A stretch of DNA of 64,000 nucleotides from Polyangium fumosum (GTDB lineage: Bacteria; Myxococcota_A; Polyangia; Polyangiales; Polyangiaceae), in contig NZ_SSMQ01000003.1 in NCBI RefSeq assembly GCF_005144585.1, forward strand, positions 186,001-250,000, read 5' to 3'. Under the pieces are notes generated by a model that did no database searches, was not told the origin of the DNA, and saw nothing but the letters and a program-made list of their open reading frames with translations. Below, in pieces: positions 25,213-33,182 of this stretch; positions within the stretch are counted from its first letter, which is position 1, and each line of letters opens with the position of its first letter. The translations under genes were made by a program, and so were the position numbers.

Positions 25213-26442
25213 ATGAAGAGAGGTGTGCTTCGTCTCGCGCTTTCACTTGCGCTGATCGGGAGCGGCGCGCTCATCACATCGAGCGGCCGGGCAGCCGTAC
25301 CTGGTGAATGCTTCGAGGGCCCGGTGCTCTCGGGCGCCCGTACTTTGTATTGCATCCCGGCCGAGGGGTGGAACGGCGAGGTCGTGGCGTATGCCCATGG
25401 GTACGTCCCGCCGATGGCCCCCCTCGATTATCATGGTCTGGTGATGGCGGACGGCACCGTTCTGCCCGATCTCGTGCAATCGCTGGGGTATGCGTTCGCC
25501 ACGACCAGCTACCGCCGCAACGGCCTCGCGGTCCTCGAGGGCGTGGAGGATGTCCGGAACCTCATCGACGCGTTCCCGTCGGCGTTCGACCGCGCCTATG
25601 TGACCGGGCCGTCCGAAGGGGGACTCGTCACCGCGATCCTGGCGGAAGACGAGCTCGGGACGCAGCGGTTCGACGGCGCCCTGTCCCTTTGCGGGCCGAT
25701 TGGCAGCTTCCGGCGGCAGCTCAATTTCTGGGGCGACTTCCGGGTGCTCTTCGATTCTTTCTTCCCGGGCGTCCTGCCCCCGAGCCCGATCTCGATCCCG
25801 CCGACGGTCCTCGCGCAATGGGAGACCACGTACGCACCGAGCATCGCCGCCCTGCTATCCGCGCGGCCCCTCGCCACCGCCCAGCTCATCAGCACCTCCA
25901 AGGCGCCGATCGACATCGCCGATCCCGCGACGGCCGTGAACACGACGCTGGGCCTCCTTTGGTACAACGTGTTCGCCACGAACGACGGCATCGCACAGCT
26001 CGGCGGCAACCCGTTCGACAACCAATCGCGCTTCTATCACGGATCCTTCAACGACATTGCGCTCAACAAGAAGGTCCAGCGTTTCTCGGCCAGCCCGATC
26101 GCGCTCGCGAACGTCGCGCATTACGAGACCTCCGGCACCCCGACGATTCCCCTCGTCACCATGCACACCCTCGGGGACGAGATCATCCCTTCCTGGCACC
26201 AGAGCCTTTACCAGGTGAAGCTGCTCTCGCATGGCGAGTTCGGCACGATCCAGATCCCCATCCCCCGGTACGGGCATTGCAACTTCACCACGGCCGAGGT
26301 GCTCGTGGCATTCAACTTGATGGTATTGCAGGCGACGGGCGAGGCGCTCGCCCAGGTGCCTGCCGCGTACGACGTGGCCTCGACGCGCTCGGAGATCGAG
26401 CGTGCGGCGGCGGAGTTCGCCGCGCGCGACGTCGAGCCATGA
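25213..26442 (+). CDS. Exported alpha/beta-hydrolase fold protein
   Basis: 409 residues with a classical Sec signal peptide (LALSLALIGSGALI, cleavage after GRAA). The fold is alpha/beta hydrolase: VVAYAHGYVPP (oxyanion), ATTSYRRNG, nucleophile elbow GPSEGG (G-x-S-x-G), an acid in HTLGDEIIP and a His in RYGHCNF. It resembles secreted prolyl-oligopeptidase-like or polyester-type hydrolases; substrate unknown. ATG 25213 follows a GGGGGAGAGG Shine-Dalgarno. It converges on a broken kinase gene over a hairpin at 26451-26476. Confidence 0.78.
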   Translation: MKRGVLRLALSLALIGSGALITSSGRAAVPGECFEGPVLSGARTLYCIPAEGWNGEVVAYAHGYVPPMAPLDYHGLVMADGTVLPDLVQSLGYAFATTSYRRNGLAVLEGVEDVRNLIDAFPSAFDRAYVTGPSEGGLVTAILAEDELGTQRFDGALSLCGPIGSFRRQLNFWGDFRVLFDSFFPGVLPPSPISIPPTVLAQWETTYAPSIAALLSARPLATAQLISTSKAPIDIADPATAVNTTLGLLWYNVFATNDGIAQLGGNPFDNQSRFYHGSFNDIALNKKVQRFSASPIALANVAHYETSGTPTIPLVTMHTLGDEIIPSWHQSLYQVKLLSHGEFGTIQIPIPRYGHCNFTTAEVLVAFNLMVLQATGEALAQVPAAYDVASTRSEIERAAAEFAARDVEP

Positions 26443-26450
26443 CGGCATCC

Positions 26451-26476
26451 GGCCTCGAGCAAGATCAGCCGAGGCC
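26451..26476. terminator. Hairpin between converging genes
   Basis: GGCCTCG (26451-26457) and CGAGGCC (26470-26476), a perfect 7-bp stem with a 12-nt loop that includes the stop codon of the minus-strand kinase fragment. No T tract. Confidence 0.4.
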
Positions 26477-26995
26477 AGCGGGCCGGCACGCGCCTGCCAC
26501 GACCACGCGGAGGCCCGGCGCCTCACCGGCCTCGAATCGGACCTCCCAGCCAAGCCGTCGAGCCGCCTCCAGCGTGACGGTGAGTCCCAGGCCGCCGCTC
26601 CGAGGGCGAGCTTCGTCGCCGCCGAACGTGGCCTCCTGCAAGCTCGCAAGCTGATCTCGCCCAATGCCCGGCCCGTCGTCGGCGACGGTCAGCTCGAACG
26701 TGTCGCCCTCCCGCTCGAGGATCACCGCGACGTGACCGCCGTGGCGACCGTGGCGCACGGCGTTGTGGACGAGGTTCGCGATCGCTCGCTCGGCCAGCGC
26801 GGGCGCGCCCGACGTGATCACCGGCCGTTCGGGGAACGACGCCGCCACCTCCACACCGCGGAGGGCACCAAGCGCCGCGAACCGGGCTTCGAGCCGCTGC
26901 ACGATCTCGCACAGGTCGACGACGCCTGCTGCGGAGGACTCGAGGCCTCGCCGGAGCAATGTCCCCTGGTGCAGGTTATCGACGAGGGCGTTCAC
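26465..26995 (-). pseudogene. Histidine kinase C-terminal fragment (HATPase domain)
   Basis: The frame encodes ~176 residues matching the dimerisation-end and ATPase part of a sensor kinase: DDAEYVNALVDNL, N-box IANLVHNAVRHG, G1 VADDGPGIG and G2 GGLGLTVTLEAA. The sensor region and the phospho-accepting H-box are absent: a TGA closes the frame only ~14 codons upstream of the sole possible start (GTG 26995), and nothing upstream encodes the missing part. So this is a 5'-truncated relic, or at best a free-standing ATPase module. It lies 60 bp downstream of the peroxidase pseudogene on the same strand. Confidence 0.7.
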
Positions 26996-27055
26996 GTATT
27001 CGGCGTCATCGAGCGCCCGGCCGACCGCAGATCATGCTAAATCGGGCGGTCATGA

Positions 27056-27831
27056 TTACCTTCCTCCCGCCGGTGGCAACCCGCTGGGCACGCGCTCCGG
27101 GATCGTTCGATCGAACGTCCCGTCGGAGAGCGCCTCAAAAAACACGAGAATGTCATCACCTTGGCCATGCGCGACCTCGACGTCCCCCTCGACCAGCGGG
27201 TCGACTTTGATGTGGTGGTCGATGTTGTGATAGAAGTCCACCGTCTCGCTGAGCGTCTCGAACACGCCGTTGTGCATGTACGGCGCGGTGCGGGTCACCA
27301 TGCGCAGCGATGGCGTCCGGAACGCGCCGCCTTCGGCTTCGGGGAATACGGATTCGCCGTAGCCGGTCTCGCCGATGCGCGCCGGCACCTTGAGGTTGTG
27401 CAGCTTGTAGTCCGAGAGCATCGGGCCGGAGTGGCAGCCCGAGCAGCCCTGGGAAATGAAGCCGTGCAGGCCGCGGATCTGCGACGTGGTCATCGCGTCG
27501 TCGTCGCCGGCCATGTACCGATCGAACGAGCTGTCCCTCGGCACCAGCGTGCGCTCGAAGGCCGCGAGCGCCTTGGCGAGGTTCGTCGCATTCACGCTCT
27601 CCGCGCCGAACGCCGCCTCGAACAGCGTGGTGTACGCGGGGATGGCCACGAGAGGATCGGATCCCAGAACAACATACGCCCGAGCTCGACCGCTTCGGGG
27701 GTGGTCGGATTGTCGTCCGGCGCCGGCACGCTTTCGGGGAGCGAGGCGAGCGTCTCTCGCGCATCCGGCGTCAGGGTGCACCCGGTGGCGACCAGCGCGG
27801 CAAGGAGGGACTACGTCTTGAATGCCTTCAC
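27056..27831 (-). pseudogene. Di-heme cytochrome c peroxidase pseudogene
   Basis: Three lesions in one gene. GTG 27831, with GGAGG upstream and a GTGA overlap with the preceding gene's stop, starts MKAFKT, then a TAG, then SLLAALVATGC (a lipobox) and ELGRMLFWDPILS, the usual beginning of the family. There the frame breaks, and the other frame continues with PLVAIPAYTTLFEAAFG through CSGCH (second heme site) to MVTRTAPYMHNG and the normal end. The ~140 residues between, including the first heme CxxCH, are missing: a deletion with frameshift plus a nonsense codon in the signal peptide. It cannot make a working enzyme. An intact paralogue sits at 1814-3694. Confidence 0.82.
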
Positions 27832-28460
27832 GACGGCCTCCGGGTCCATACCTGCCTCCCCAGCCACACCATGAAGGTGTTGTCCCATGGCAGGGTCTCG
27901 ATGCCGGTGTATTTCTCGTAGAACGGCGAGGGGAGCAGATTGAAATCCACGCCCAAACCAAGGTCGAACCCCCAGAAACGAGCCCCGATCTGGACCTTGG
28001 CCGTCAGGGTCGCTCCGACGTCGGTGGCGCTGGCGATCCTCTGGGGCAAAAGGACGCTCATTTGCTCGACGTAGGGGATCGCGCCGAGGCCGACCTGGGC
28101 CCACGGTCCGACGTTTTTCCACGGAAAGACCCGCAGGCTGACGCCGAGCGGGCCAAGGTACCGTTGCGACCCTTGGGTCCAAATCACGCTCATGCCGGCG
28201 TTCGCGACCACCTGCGTATGGGCGCTCGTTCGCCATCCGACCTCCGCGCCCACCCACGGGCCGGGGTTCTCGTAGATCAGGAACGTCGGAAACAACGCGC
28301 CCGCCGTGACGGTCACATTCTCCGGGCCCAGCGCATGGTGCTTGCCGCGCTCGTCGGCGCGCGCCTCGGCGCTCCAGGTCAGCGCGAGGATCAGAGGGAT
28401 TCCGAGGATGCGAGGAGGACGAGGCGGTCTTGAAGGTAGGGGGATGCGGTCTTGAAGCAT
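27828..28460 (-). CDS. Outer-membrane beta-barrel-like protein
   Basis: 210 residues; signal peptide with cleavage after EARA. The mature part is a series of short amphipathic strands with Gly/aromatic residues (NVTVTAGALFPTFL, WVGAEVGWRTSA, GPWAQVGLGAIP, GARFWGFDLGLGVDFNLL), as in small outer-membrane barrels. It ends VWLGRQVWTRRPS rather than in Phe. Its stop overlaps the GTG start of the peroxidase pseudogene (GTGA), so the two were translationally coupled. ATG 28460 has a short stem (GGACC/GGTCC) immediately upstream and a PhoB-like direct repeat at 28481-28500. Confidence 0.65.
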   Translation of the reverse strand: MLQDRIPLPSRPPRPPRILGIPLILALTWSAEARADERGKHHALGPENVTVTAGALFPTFLIYENPGPWVGAEVGWRTSAHTQVVANAGMSVIWTQGSQRYLGPLGVSLRVFPWKNVGPWAQVGLGAIPYVEQMSVLLPQRIASATDVGATLTAKVQIGARFWGFDLGLGVDFNLLPSPFYEKYTGIETLPWDNTFMVWLGRQVWTRRPS

Positions 28461-28480
28461 GGAGAGGACCTACCGCGGTC

Positions 28481-28500
28481 CTGTTGAGGAACTGTTGAGG
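28481..28500 (-). promoter_or_regulatory. 9-bp direct repeat with 11-bp period (OmpR/PhoB-type box)
   Basis: CTGTTGAGG occurs at 28481-28489 and again at 28492-28500, i.e. one helical turn apart, 20-40 bp upstream of the barrel gene start. Tandem half-sites of 11-bp period with CTGT are typical of OmpR/PhoB family regulators. A kinase relic lies in the same gene string. Confidence 0.4.
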
Positions 28501-28560
28501 CCCGCGGAGACCTGCCTGTCAGGTCGGCCATGCCCAGAGGACCGAGCTTCGGGCCGACAG

Positions 28561-28853
28561 GGTCGACACGTGGCGACCCCCTCGGGAGACGATGACCCGC
28601 CGGGGTCGACACGAGGCGACCCCCTCGGGAGACGATGACCGGCGGGGGTCGACACGTGGCGACCCCCTCGGTGCACGAGGACCGACGGGGGTCGACGCGA
28701 GGCGACTCCCTCGGTGCACGACGACAGGCGAGGGTAGAAACGTGGCGACCCCCTCGGTGCACGAGGACCGGCGGCGGTCGACACGTGGCGACCCCCTTGG
28801 TGCACGAGGACCGGCGGCGGTCGACACGTGGCGACCCCGTCGAGAGACCGTCG
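28561..28853. repeat. 43-bp tandem repeat array, seven units
   Basis: Units begin at 28561, 28604, 28647, 28690, 28733, 28776 and 28819 (the last is cut short). Each starts with a form of GGTCGACACGTGGCGACC, an imperfect palindrome centred on CACGTG. In units 3-6 this is followed by CCTCGGTGCACGAGG, a second dyad; units 1-2 have a GGGAGACGATGACC variant there. 43 is not a multiple of three, so it is not a protein repeat. The rest of the 28461-29091 gap holds no gene that I can support. Confidence 0.9.
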
Positions 28854-29091
28854 CGACCTCTCATGTCCTGCGAAGGAGTCCTGCGCGCATCGACGCAGCC
28901 TCTCCGAGGGCGCGCCTTCGGCGAGGAGGACGAAGAGATGGTCGAGCTACGAGAGTTTGCGTTCGCGAGCGAGATCGACATGCATGGCGCGCGCAACGAC
29001 GGCCCAGTTGACACGCATCATTCGCCGCTGCAGACAACCATCATTCCTGCGATATTGATATTGAAGGCATCGGATATGGAAGAGAGGGGGA

Positions 29092-31086
29092 ATGACCATG
29101 ACGCGGAACAAGAGCTCGTACGTCGTATGTCTCGCCTTATTTCTTCTCGTTTCTCCCGCGGCCCGCGCATCAGAGGGTGATCGCTGCAGTCCGCAGATCG
29201 CGAACAATTCGGCGGCTGCCGGCGTCTGCACGCCCGTTTGCGCGAGGTTCAAGATGGCATTCGCGGGGAACTGGAGCAACGTTCGGAGTCACCCGCCCGT
29301 GGCATCGTGCATCGCGGCGAACGCAGGCCTGGCCGTTTGCGGCTGCACGTATACGACGCCGGCGCCGAGCGGCGTGGTTACGCCGACGGTCGAAGACGTC
29401 GACGCGACGCCGCCGCCGCGCCTCCCCATCGGCCTGAGGGCAACGTGTCTCGACGGACCGGACACATTGAACAGCAGCGGGAGTTGTCCCGTCGTGGGCA
29501 CCGGCAACGGGATCACGTTCTGGGCGTTGAGCTACGCCGACGACAGGAATGGCATGGCCATCGTCGGATACGACGCGGGCGGCAACGTCGTTTCTCTCCT
29601 CGAGAGAACGGGCGCGCATTACGTGTGGGACATCACCGTGGATGCGACGAACCAGACCATCTCCTTCTTTGGCCAGTCGAACCAGACCATCACGCTGAAC
29701 TGGAACGATCTCTTCGTTCCTCAGATCGGCAGCCGCACGAATGCGAGTTACGTCCTCTGGCCGACGGCCACGAGCGGTACGGCGTCCTGGACCAACGGCG
29801 CCGCGAATTACGGGACCGCCGCCCCCTTCGGCGCCGGTGCGAATCAACTGCTCGACCCGTACGTGGAGCACGCCGCCGGCATGCAGCTTTGCGCCTCGAC
29901 GCAAAAACCGTGGTTCGACTTCGCTACCGCCACCGTTGCCTCTCCGTATTCGACGGTCACGTGTACCCAGCCGCCTGACCCGGCGCAACCGACGTACAAC
30001 GCGGCGATGGTTGCATTGCTGAACGCCGCGGTCGGTGATCACGGTCTGATGGCCGCCTTGCGCGCAGCCACGACGGACGAACGACTCATCGCAGTCGCCG
30101 CCAGCAAGGGATACACGATCACCGAGGCCGACATCCAGCAAAGCCGAGGAACGCTCCCTTCGACGACGGGGTCGGTGTCGTCGAGATTGGTGGCGGCGGC
30201 GAGCAGTTCATCGTCCTGCGGCAATGTCAATCAGAGGCCGTGCACCACGTGCGCGCGGGAACAGTGCGTCTACTTTCCGTTCAACTTCTGCTGCATCGAG
30301 GAATCGTGTTCGTGTACTGGGTATGGGACCAGTTGCGCACCGGGATTGAGCGTCGGCGGGAACGGCACCTGCCAGCCCGCCTGTCCCGAGAATCAGATTT
30401 GCAAAGAATTCACTGTCTTCTATGAATACAACGACAACGGCACCAAGGACAACGGCGTGTGCGAGTCGTGGCTGAGCAAGCCCACTTGTGCAAAGGGCAT
30501 CCCGAACGACGCTCTCGCCTCGTATGAAGTCATCTTCAAGAGCGATGGGCTCGCGTATTACAAGTCCGACAATACCTTGGTGAATACGTGGACGGGGGGC
30601 CAGCACAGGGAAACGCTGTACGTGATCGACGGAAGAACCAGCAAGATCTACCTGGTCAACGTCGACGGGCGTTACATCCAGGTTCGCGGAACGGCCAACT
30701 GCATTCCGGCGTCCGTCGCACCAGGCGGATCGACCGCGACTTGCAGCAAGCCGAGGCTGACCACGCACGCAGGAATCCTGATGGGATCGGTCTACGGATT
30801 GCCGACGCCGAGCCAGGAGCCGGCAGCGAGCGTTCAGCAACGGATCGCCGTCATCGGTGCAGGCACGATCCAGGTCACGAACGGCGCGATTCAATGGATC
30901 ACGAATGACAGCGGGCACTTCAAGCCGACGCAGGACAACCTGAAAACCAGCATCGCCGTCTTCAAGCGCGCCGGATTCCCGAACTTCCCGCCGCTCGGCG
31001 ACTGCACGTACGACTTCCGGCCGGTCACAGGCAAACCCGGGGTCTATCGTCAGGACGCGACCACCGCGACCCATTGCGAGTTGTGA
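29092..31086 (+). CDS. Cys-rich secreted protein of unknown function (lower GC than neighbours)
   Basis: 664 residues with a Sec signal peptide cleaved after ARAS. Residues ~25-90 contain paired Cys (SPQIANN.., CTPVC, CGCTY); ~120-280 is a beta-rich domain (ITFWALSYADDRNGMAIVGY, WDITVDATNQTISFFGQ); a Cys knot follows at ~380-440 (RPCTTC, CCIEESCSC, CQPACPENQICKE). The C-terminal ~200 residues contain TNDSGHFKPTQDNLKTSI, a pattern (SGHFKP..NL) seen near the end of secreted proteins of unknown role. I do not recognise a catalytic site. Third-position GC is visibly lower than in flanking genes, and a tandem array lies directly upstream, both suggesting acquisition. ATG 29092 follows GAGAGGGGG. 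Confidence 0.65.
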   Translation: MTMTRNKSSYVVCLALFLLVSPAARASEGDRCSPQIANNSAAAGVCTPVCARFKMAFAGNWSNVRSHPPVASCIAANAGLAVCGCTYTTPAPSGVVTPTVEDVDATPPPRLPIGLRATCLDGPDTLNSSGSCPVVGTGNGITFWALSYADDRNGMAIVGYDAGGNVVSLLERTGAHYVWDITVDATNQTISFFGQSNQTITLNWNDLFVPQIGSRTNASYVLWPTATSGTASWTNGAANYGTAAPFGAGANQLLDPYVEHAAGMQLCASTQKPWFDFATATVASPYSTVTCTQPPDPAQPTYNAAMVALLNAAVGDHGLMAALRAATTDERLIAVAASKGYTITEADIQQSRGTLPSTTGSVSSRLVAAASSSSSCGNVNQRPCTTCAREQCVYFPFNFCCIEESCSCTGYGTSCAPGLSVGGNGTCQPACPENQICKEFTVFYEYNDNGTKDNGVCESWLSKPTCAKGIPNDALASYEVIFKSDGLAYYKSDNTLVNTWTGGQHRETLYVIDGRTSKIYLVNVDGRYIQVRGTANCIPASVAPGGSTATCSKPRLTTHAGILMGSVYGLPTPSQEPAASVQQRIAVIGAGTIQVTNGAIQWITNDSGHFKPTQDNLKTSIAVFKRAGFPNFPPLGDCTYDFRPVTGKPGVYRQDATTATHCEL

Positions 31087-31344
31087 GATAGCCCCGAGGC
31101 ATCTTCAGGGGCGGTGTCGCGCGGCGCCGCCCCCCCTGCACGGCTAGAGGACCCGCCCACGATCTCCGAGAGCCGGTACCGCCCACCCGACGACGTCGCG
31201 CCGCTCCTCCTGGATGAGCGCGGGGTGGGGATCTTGACGCGCGTGGGCGCATGGCGCGGCTTTGACGCAGGCGCGAAGAAAATGCGCGGTCGGGCACGGC
31301 TCGATCCCGGGAACATCCGCGCGCGGCCGGGGTCCGACTGCACC

Positions 31345-31368
31345 GCCCCGCTGGATCCACGGCGGGGC
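31345..31368 (+). promoter_or_regulatory. Hairpin in the leader of the membrane protein gene; rest of 31087-31410 empty
   Basis: GCCCCGC (31345-31351) and GCGGGGC (31362-31368) form a 7-bp stem around a TGGATCCA palindrome, 42 bp before ATG 31411. The remainder of the 324-bp gap after the secreted protein has only GC-rich weak hairpins near 31090-31135 (possible terminator) and no gene. Confidence 0.35.
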
Positions 31369-31410
31369 GACATACGACCCACGAACGACCCTGACCAACG
31401 GAGGTTTCCC

Positions 31411-31794
31411 ATGGGAGAGGCATTCAGGCTTGGCGGCTTCGGGATGTACCCGACGCTCTTCTTCGGCATCATTCTGTTCGGCGCGGCCCTCGGGTACGCG
31501 AGAAACCCCGGCAAAGGGCGGCTCCTCCTGCCCGCCGTGCTCGCGCTCCTCACCCTGACCGCGGGCTTCCTCGGCTTCTGCACGGGGATCGTCACGACGC
31601 TGATGTACGCCGCCGAGGCCCCGAACATGGCCCCGCTCGTGGCGCAGGGGACGGCGGAGTCGCTGATCAATGTCTGTCTGGCGCTGGCCATGAACGTGAT
31701 CGGTGGAATCGTGGTCGCGGTGGGCGCCTACCGTCACGGCCGGAGGAAGCCCGAGATCACGCAGGCGGGCGCGACGGTCGCGCCTACCGGCTGA
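31411..31794 (+). CDS. Small inner-membrane protein (three transmembrane segments)
   Basis: 127 residues. Hydrophobic segments at ~10-30 (MYPTLFFGIILFGAALGYA), ~38-62 (LLLPAVLALLTLTAGFLGF) and ~85-108 (NVCLALAMNVIGGIVVAVGA), with a basic cytoplasmic tail. The GMYPTLFFG / TAGFLGFCTG layout recalls small MotA/TolQ/ExbB-like membrane proteins found in myxobacteria, but no diagnostic residue was seen. ATG 31411 has GGAGG six bases upstream. Function unknown. Confidence 0.7.
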   Translation: MGEAFRLGGFGMYPTLFFGIILFGAALGYARNPGKGRLLLPAVLALLTLTAGFLGFCTGIVTTLMYAAEAPNMAPLVAQGTAESLINVCLALAMNVIGGIVVAVGAYRHGRRKPEITQAGATVAPTG

Positions 31795-31807
31795 GCCTCA
31801 TGCCCCT

Positions 31808-33070
31808 TCACCCGCACGTCGCGTCGCACGCGGCCTGATCCTCCACGCCGCAGGCCTGCGCGAGGCAGGCCGCGCAATCGCCGAGATCACTGCCCTGGCA
31901 CCGCTGCGCGCATTCCTTGCCGCGCTTCACCTCGTGGCAACGCACGAGCGCCGAGACCTCGGCCGCGACGGCGGGACAGGCGCGGTGCACGCAATCGTAA
32001 TACGCGTAGCCCACGCCCTTCTCGCCCTTCAACGCCTCCCCGAGGCACGTGACGGTCTCCGTCCCGCTGGCCTTCCCGCTGCCCACCCACGTCGCCGACG
32101 GCGCGCCGCTCGTGTCCTGGCACCGCTCGAACGCCTCGTTTTTCGGGAAATACGGGCCGATGAGCTGGCACATCTCGTCCGTCGAGGAGAGGCCATACGT
32201 AATGGGCCGCGTCTCGCTGCTTCGATAATTGCAGCGGATGTCGAGGGTGCTCCCCTGACGGAAGACCAGGGGTGGATCGAGCTCGCGTACGGGCGGCTCC
32301 TGCCAGGACGTCGTCGAATAAATGGACGTGGTCGTCCCGTCGGGCGCGCGGAGCGCAGCGTCGAAGGAGACGCCGCGCGCGTGCATGTGCGATTGCAAGC
32401 TCACCACCTTGACGTCGGCGGGCACGGGGCAACGCATGCGCGCCGCGGCCTCGCCGAGGGGCGGCACGCGGAGGACGTGGTTGTCCATGTACAAGAGGCC
32501 GGCCTCGATCTGGAGGTCCTCGCGGGGCATGGTGTAGACGTTGATGCGGGCGTCGACCTCGATCGGGGCGGTGGTCGTATTGAGGTAATGGGTGCTCATG
32601 ACGAGCACCGTGGAGGGCTCGACGATGACACCCACGCCGTCGGGCAATCGATGGAGCATCCCCACGCTGCCGAAGCTCTCGGATCCGCCGAGCACGGCGT
32701 CGACCTTCCAGCGCGCGGTGGCGCCTTGCGAGCAATCGTGTTCCGTGAGGGCGTCGACGGCAATCCCCTGCTCGTCGTGGGACGGAATCTCCTTGTACGG
32801 GGTCCGATACAAGAGGACGTGATGTCCGCCCAGACCGAACACGACGTCTTGCCCCCGGATCACGAGCCCTTCGGGCGGCACCTGGAAGAGCTGGCAACCG
32901 TAGGATTCGGTCCCCGAGGCGATGGTGGAGGTCATCCGATATTGAAGGCCCGCGCCCTCCGCGGGCGGGTCGAGGAGAGATTTTCCCGCAGACTGGGTGG
33001 AGGGCTCGTCGGGTGTGCACGCCGTCGCGAGGAGCGCGGCAATGAAGACGATGTATTTGTTGGATTTCAA
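31808..33070 (-). CDS. PHM/DBH-like type II copper monooxygenase lipoprotein
   Basis: 420 residues from TTG 33070, which gives signal peptide YIVFIAALLATAC (Cys18) behind a GGGGGGAA Shine-Dalgarno; no ATG fits. The copper ligands of peptidylglycine alpha-hydroxylating / dopamine beta-monooxygenase enzymes occur in the correct order: GGHHVLLY (His83, His84) and MSTHYLNT (His161) for the electron-transfer copper; SHMHARG (His228, His230) and STDEMC (Met300) for the catalytic copper. Expected chemistry: O2-dependent, ascorbate-type hydroxylation of an unknown substrate outside the cytoplasm. A Cys-rich tail (CAACLAQACG..ACDATCG) of ~60 residues follows, as in other myxobacterial surface proteins. 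Confidence 0.82.
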   Translation of the reverse strand: MKSNKYIVFIAALLATACTPDEPSTQSAGKSLLDPPAEGAGLQYRMTSTIASGTESYGCQLFQVPPEGLVIRGQDVVFGLGGHHVLLYRTPYKEIPSHDEQGIAVDALTEHDCSQGATARWKVDAVLGGSESFGSVGMLHRLPDGVGVIVEPSTVLVMSTHYLNTTTAPIEVDARINVYTMPREDLQIEAGLLYMDNHVLRVPPLGEAAARMRCPVPADVKVVSLQSHMHARGVSFDAALRAPDGTTTSIYSTTSWQEPPVRELDPPLVFRQGSTLDIRCNYRSSETRPITYGLSSTDEMCQLIGPYFPKNEAFERCQDTSGAPSATWVGSGKASGTETVTCLGEALKGEKGVGYAYYDCVHRACPAVAAEVSALVRCHEVKRGKECAQRCQGSDLGDCAACLAQACGVEDQAACDATCG

Positions 33071-33182
33071 TCGGTTCCCCCCGTCGTCATGAGCCTTCTC
33101 TTCGCAGAAGTGCCCGGACCCGCAGGGGATTTGCACATGACGTGCCCGGCCGTTCGGGCCGGTCGTCCGCCACGAACGATGC

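Noticed and set aside
28561-28853. CRISPR array
   Set aside because: Units are contiguous and near-identical over all 43 bp; there are no unique spacers and no cas genes nearby.
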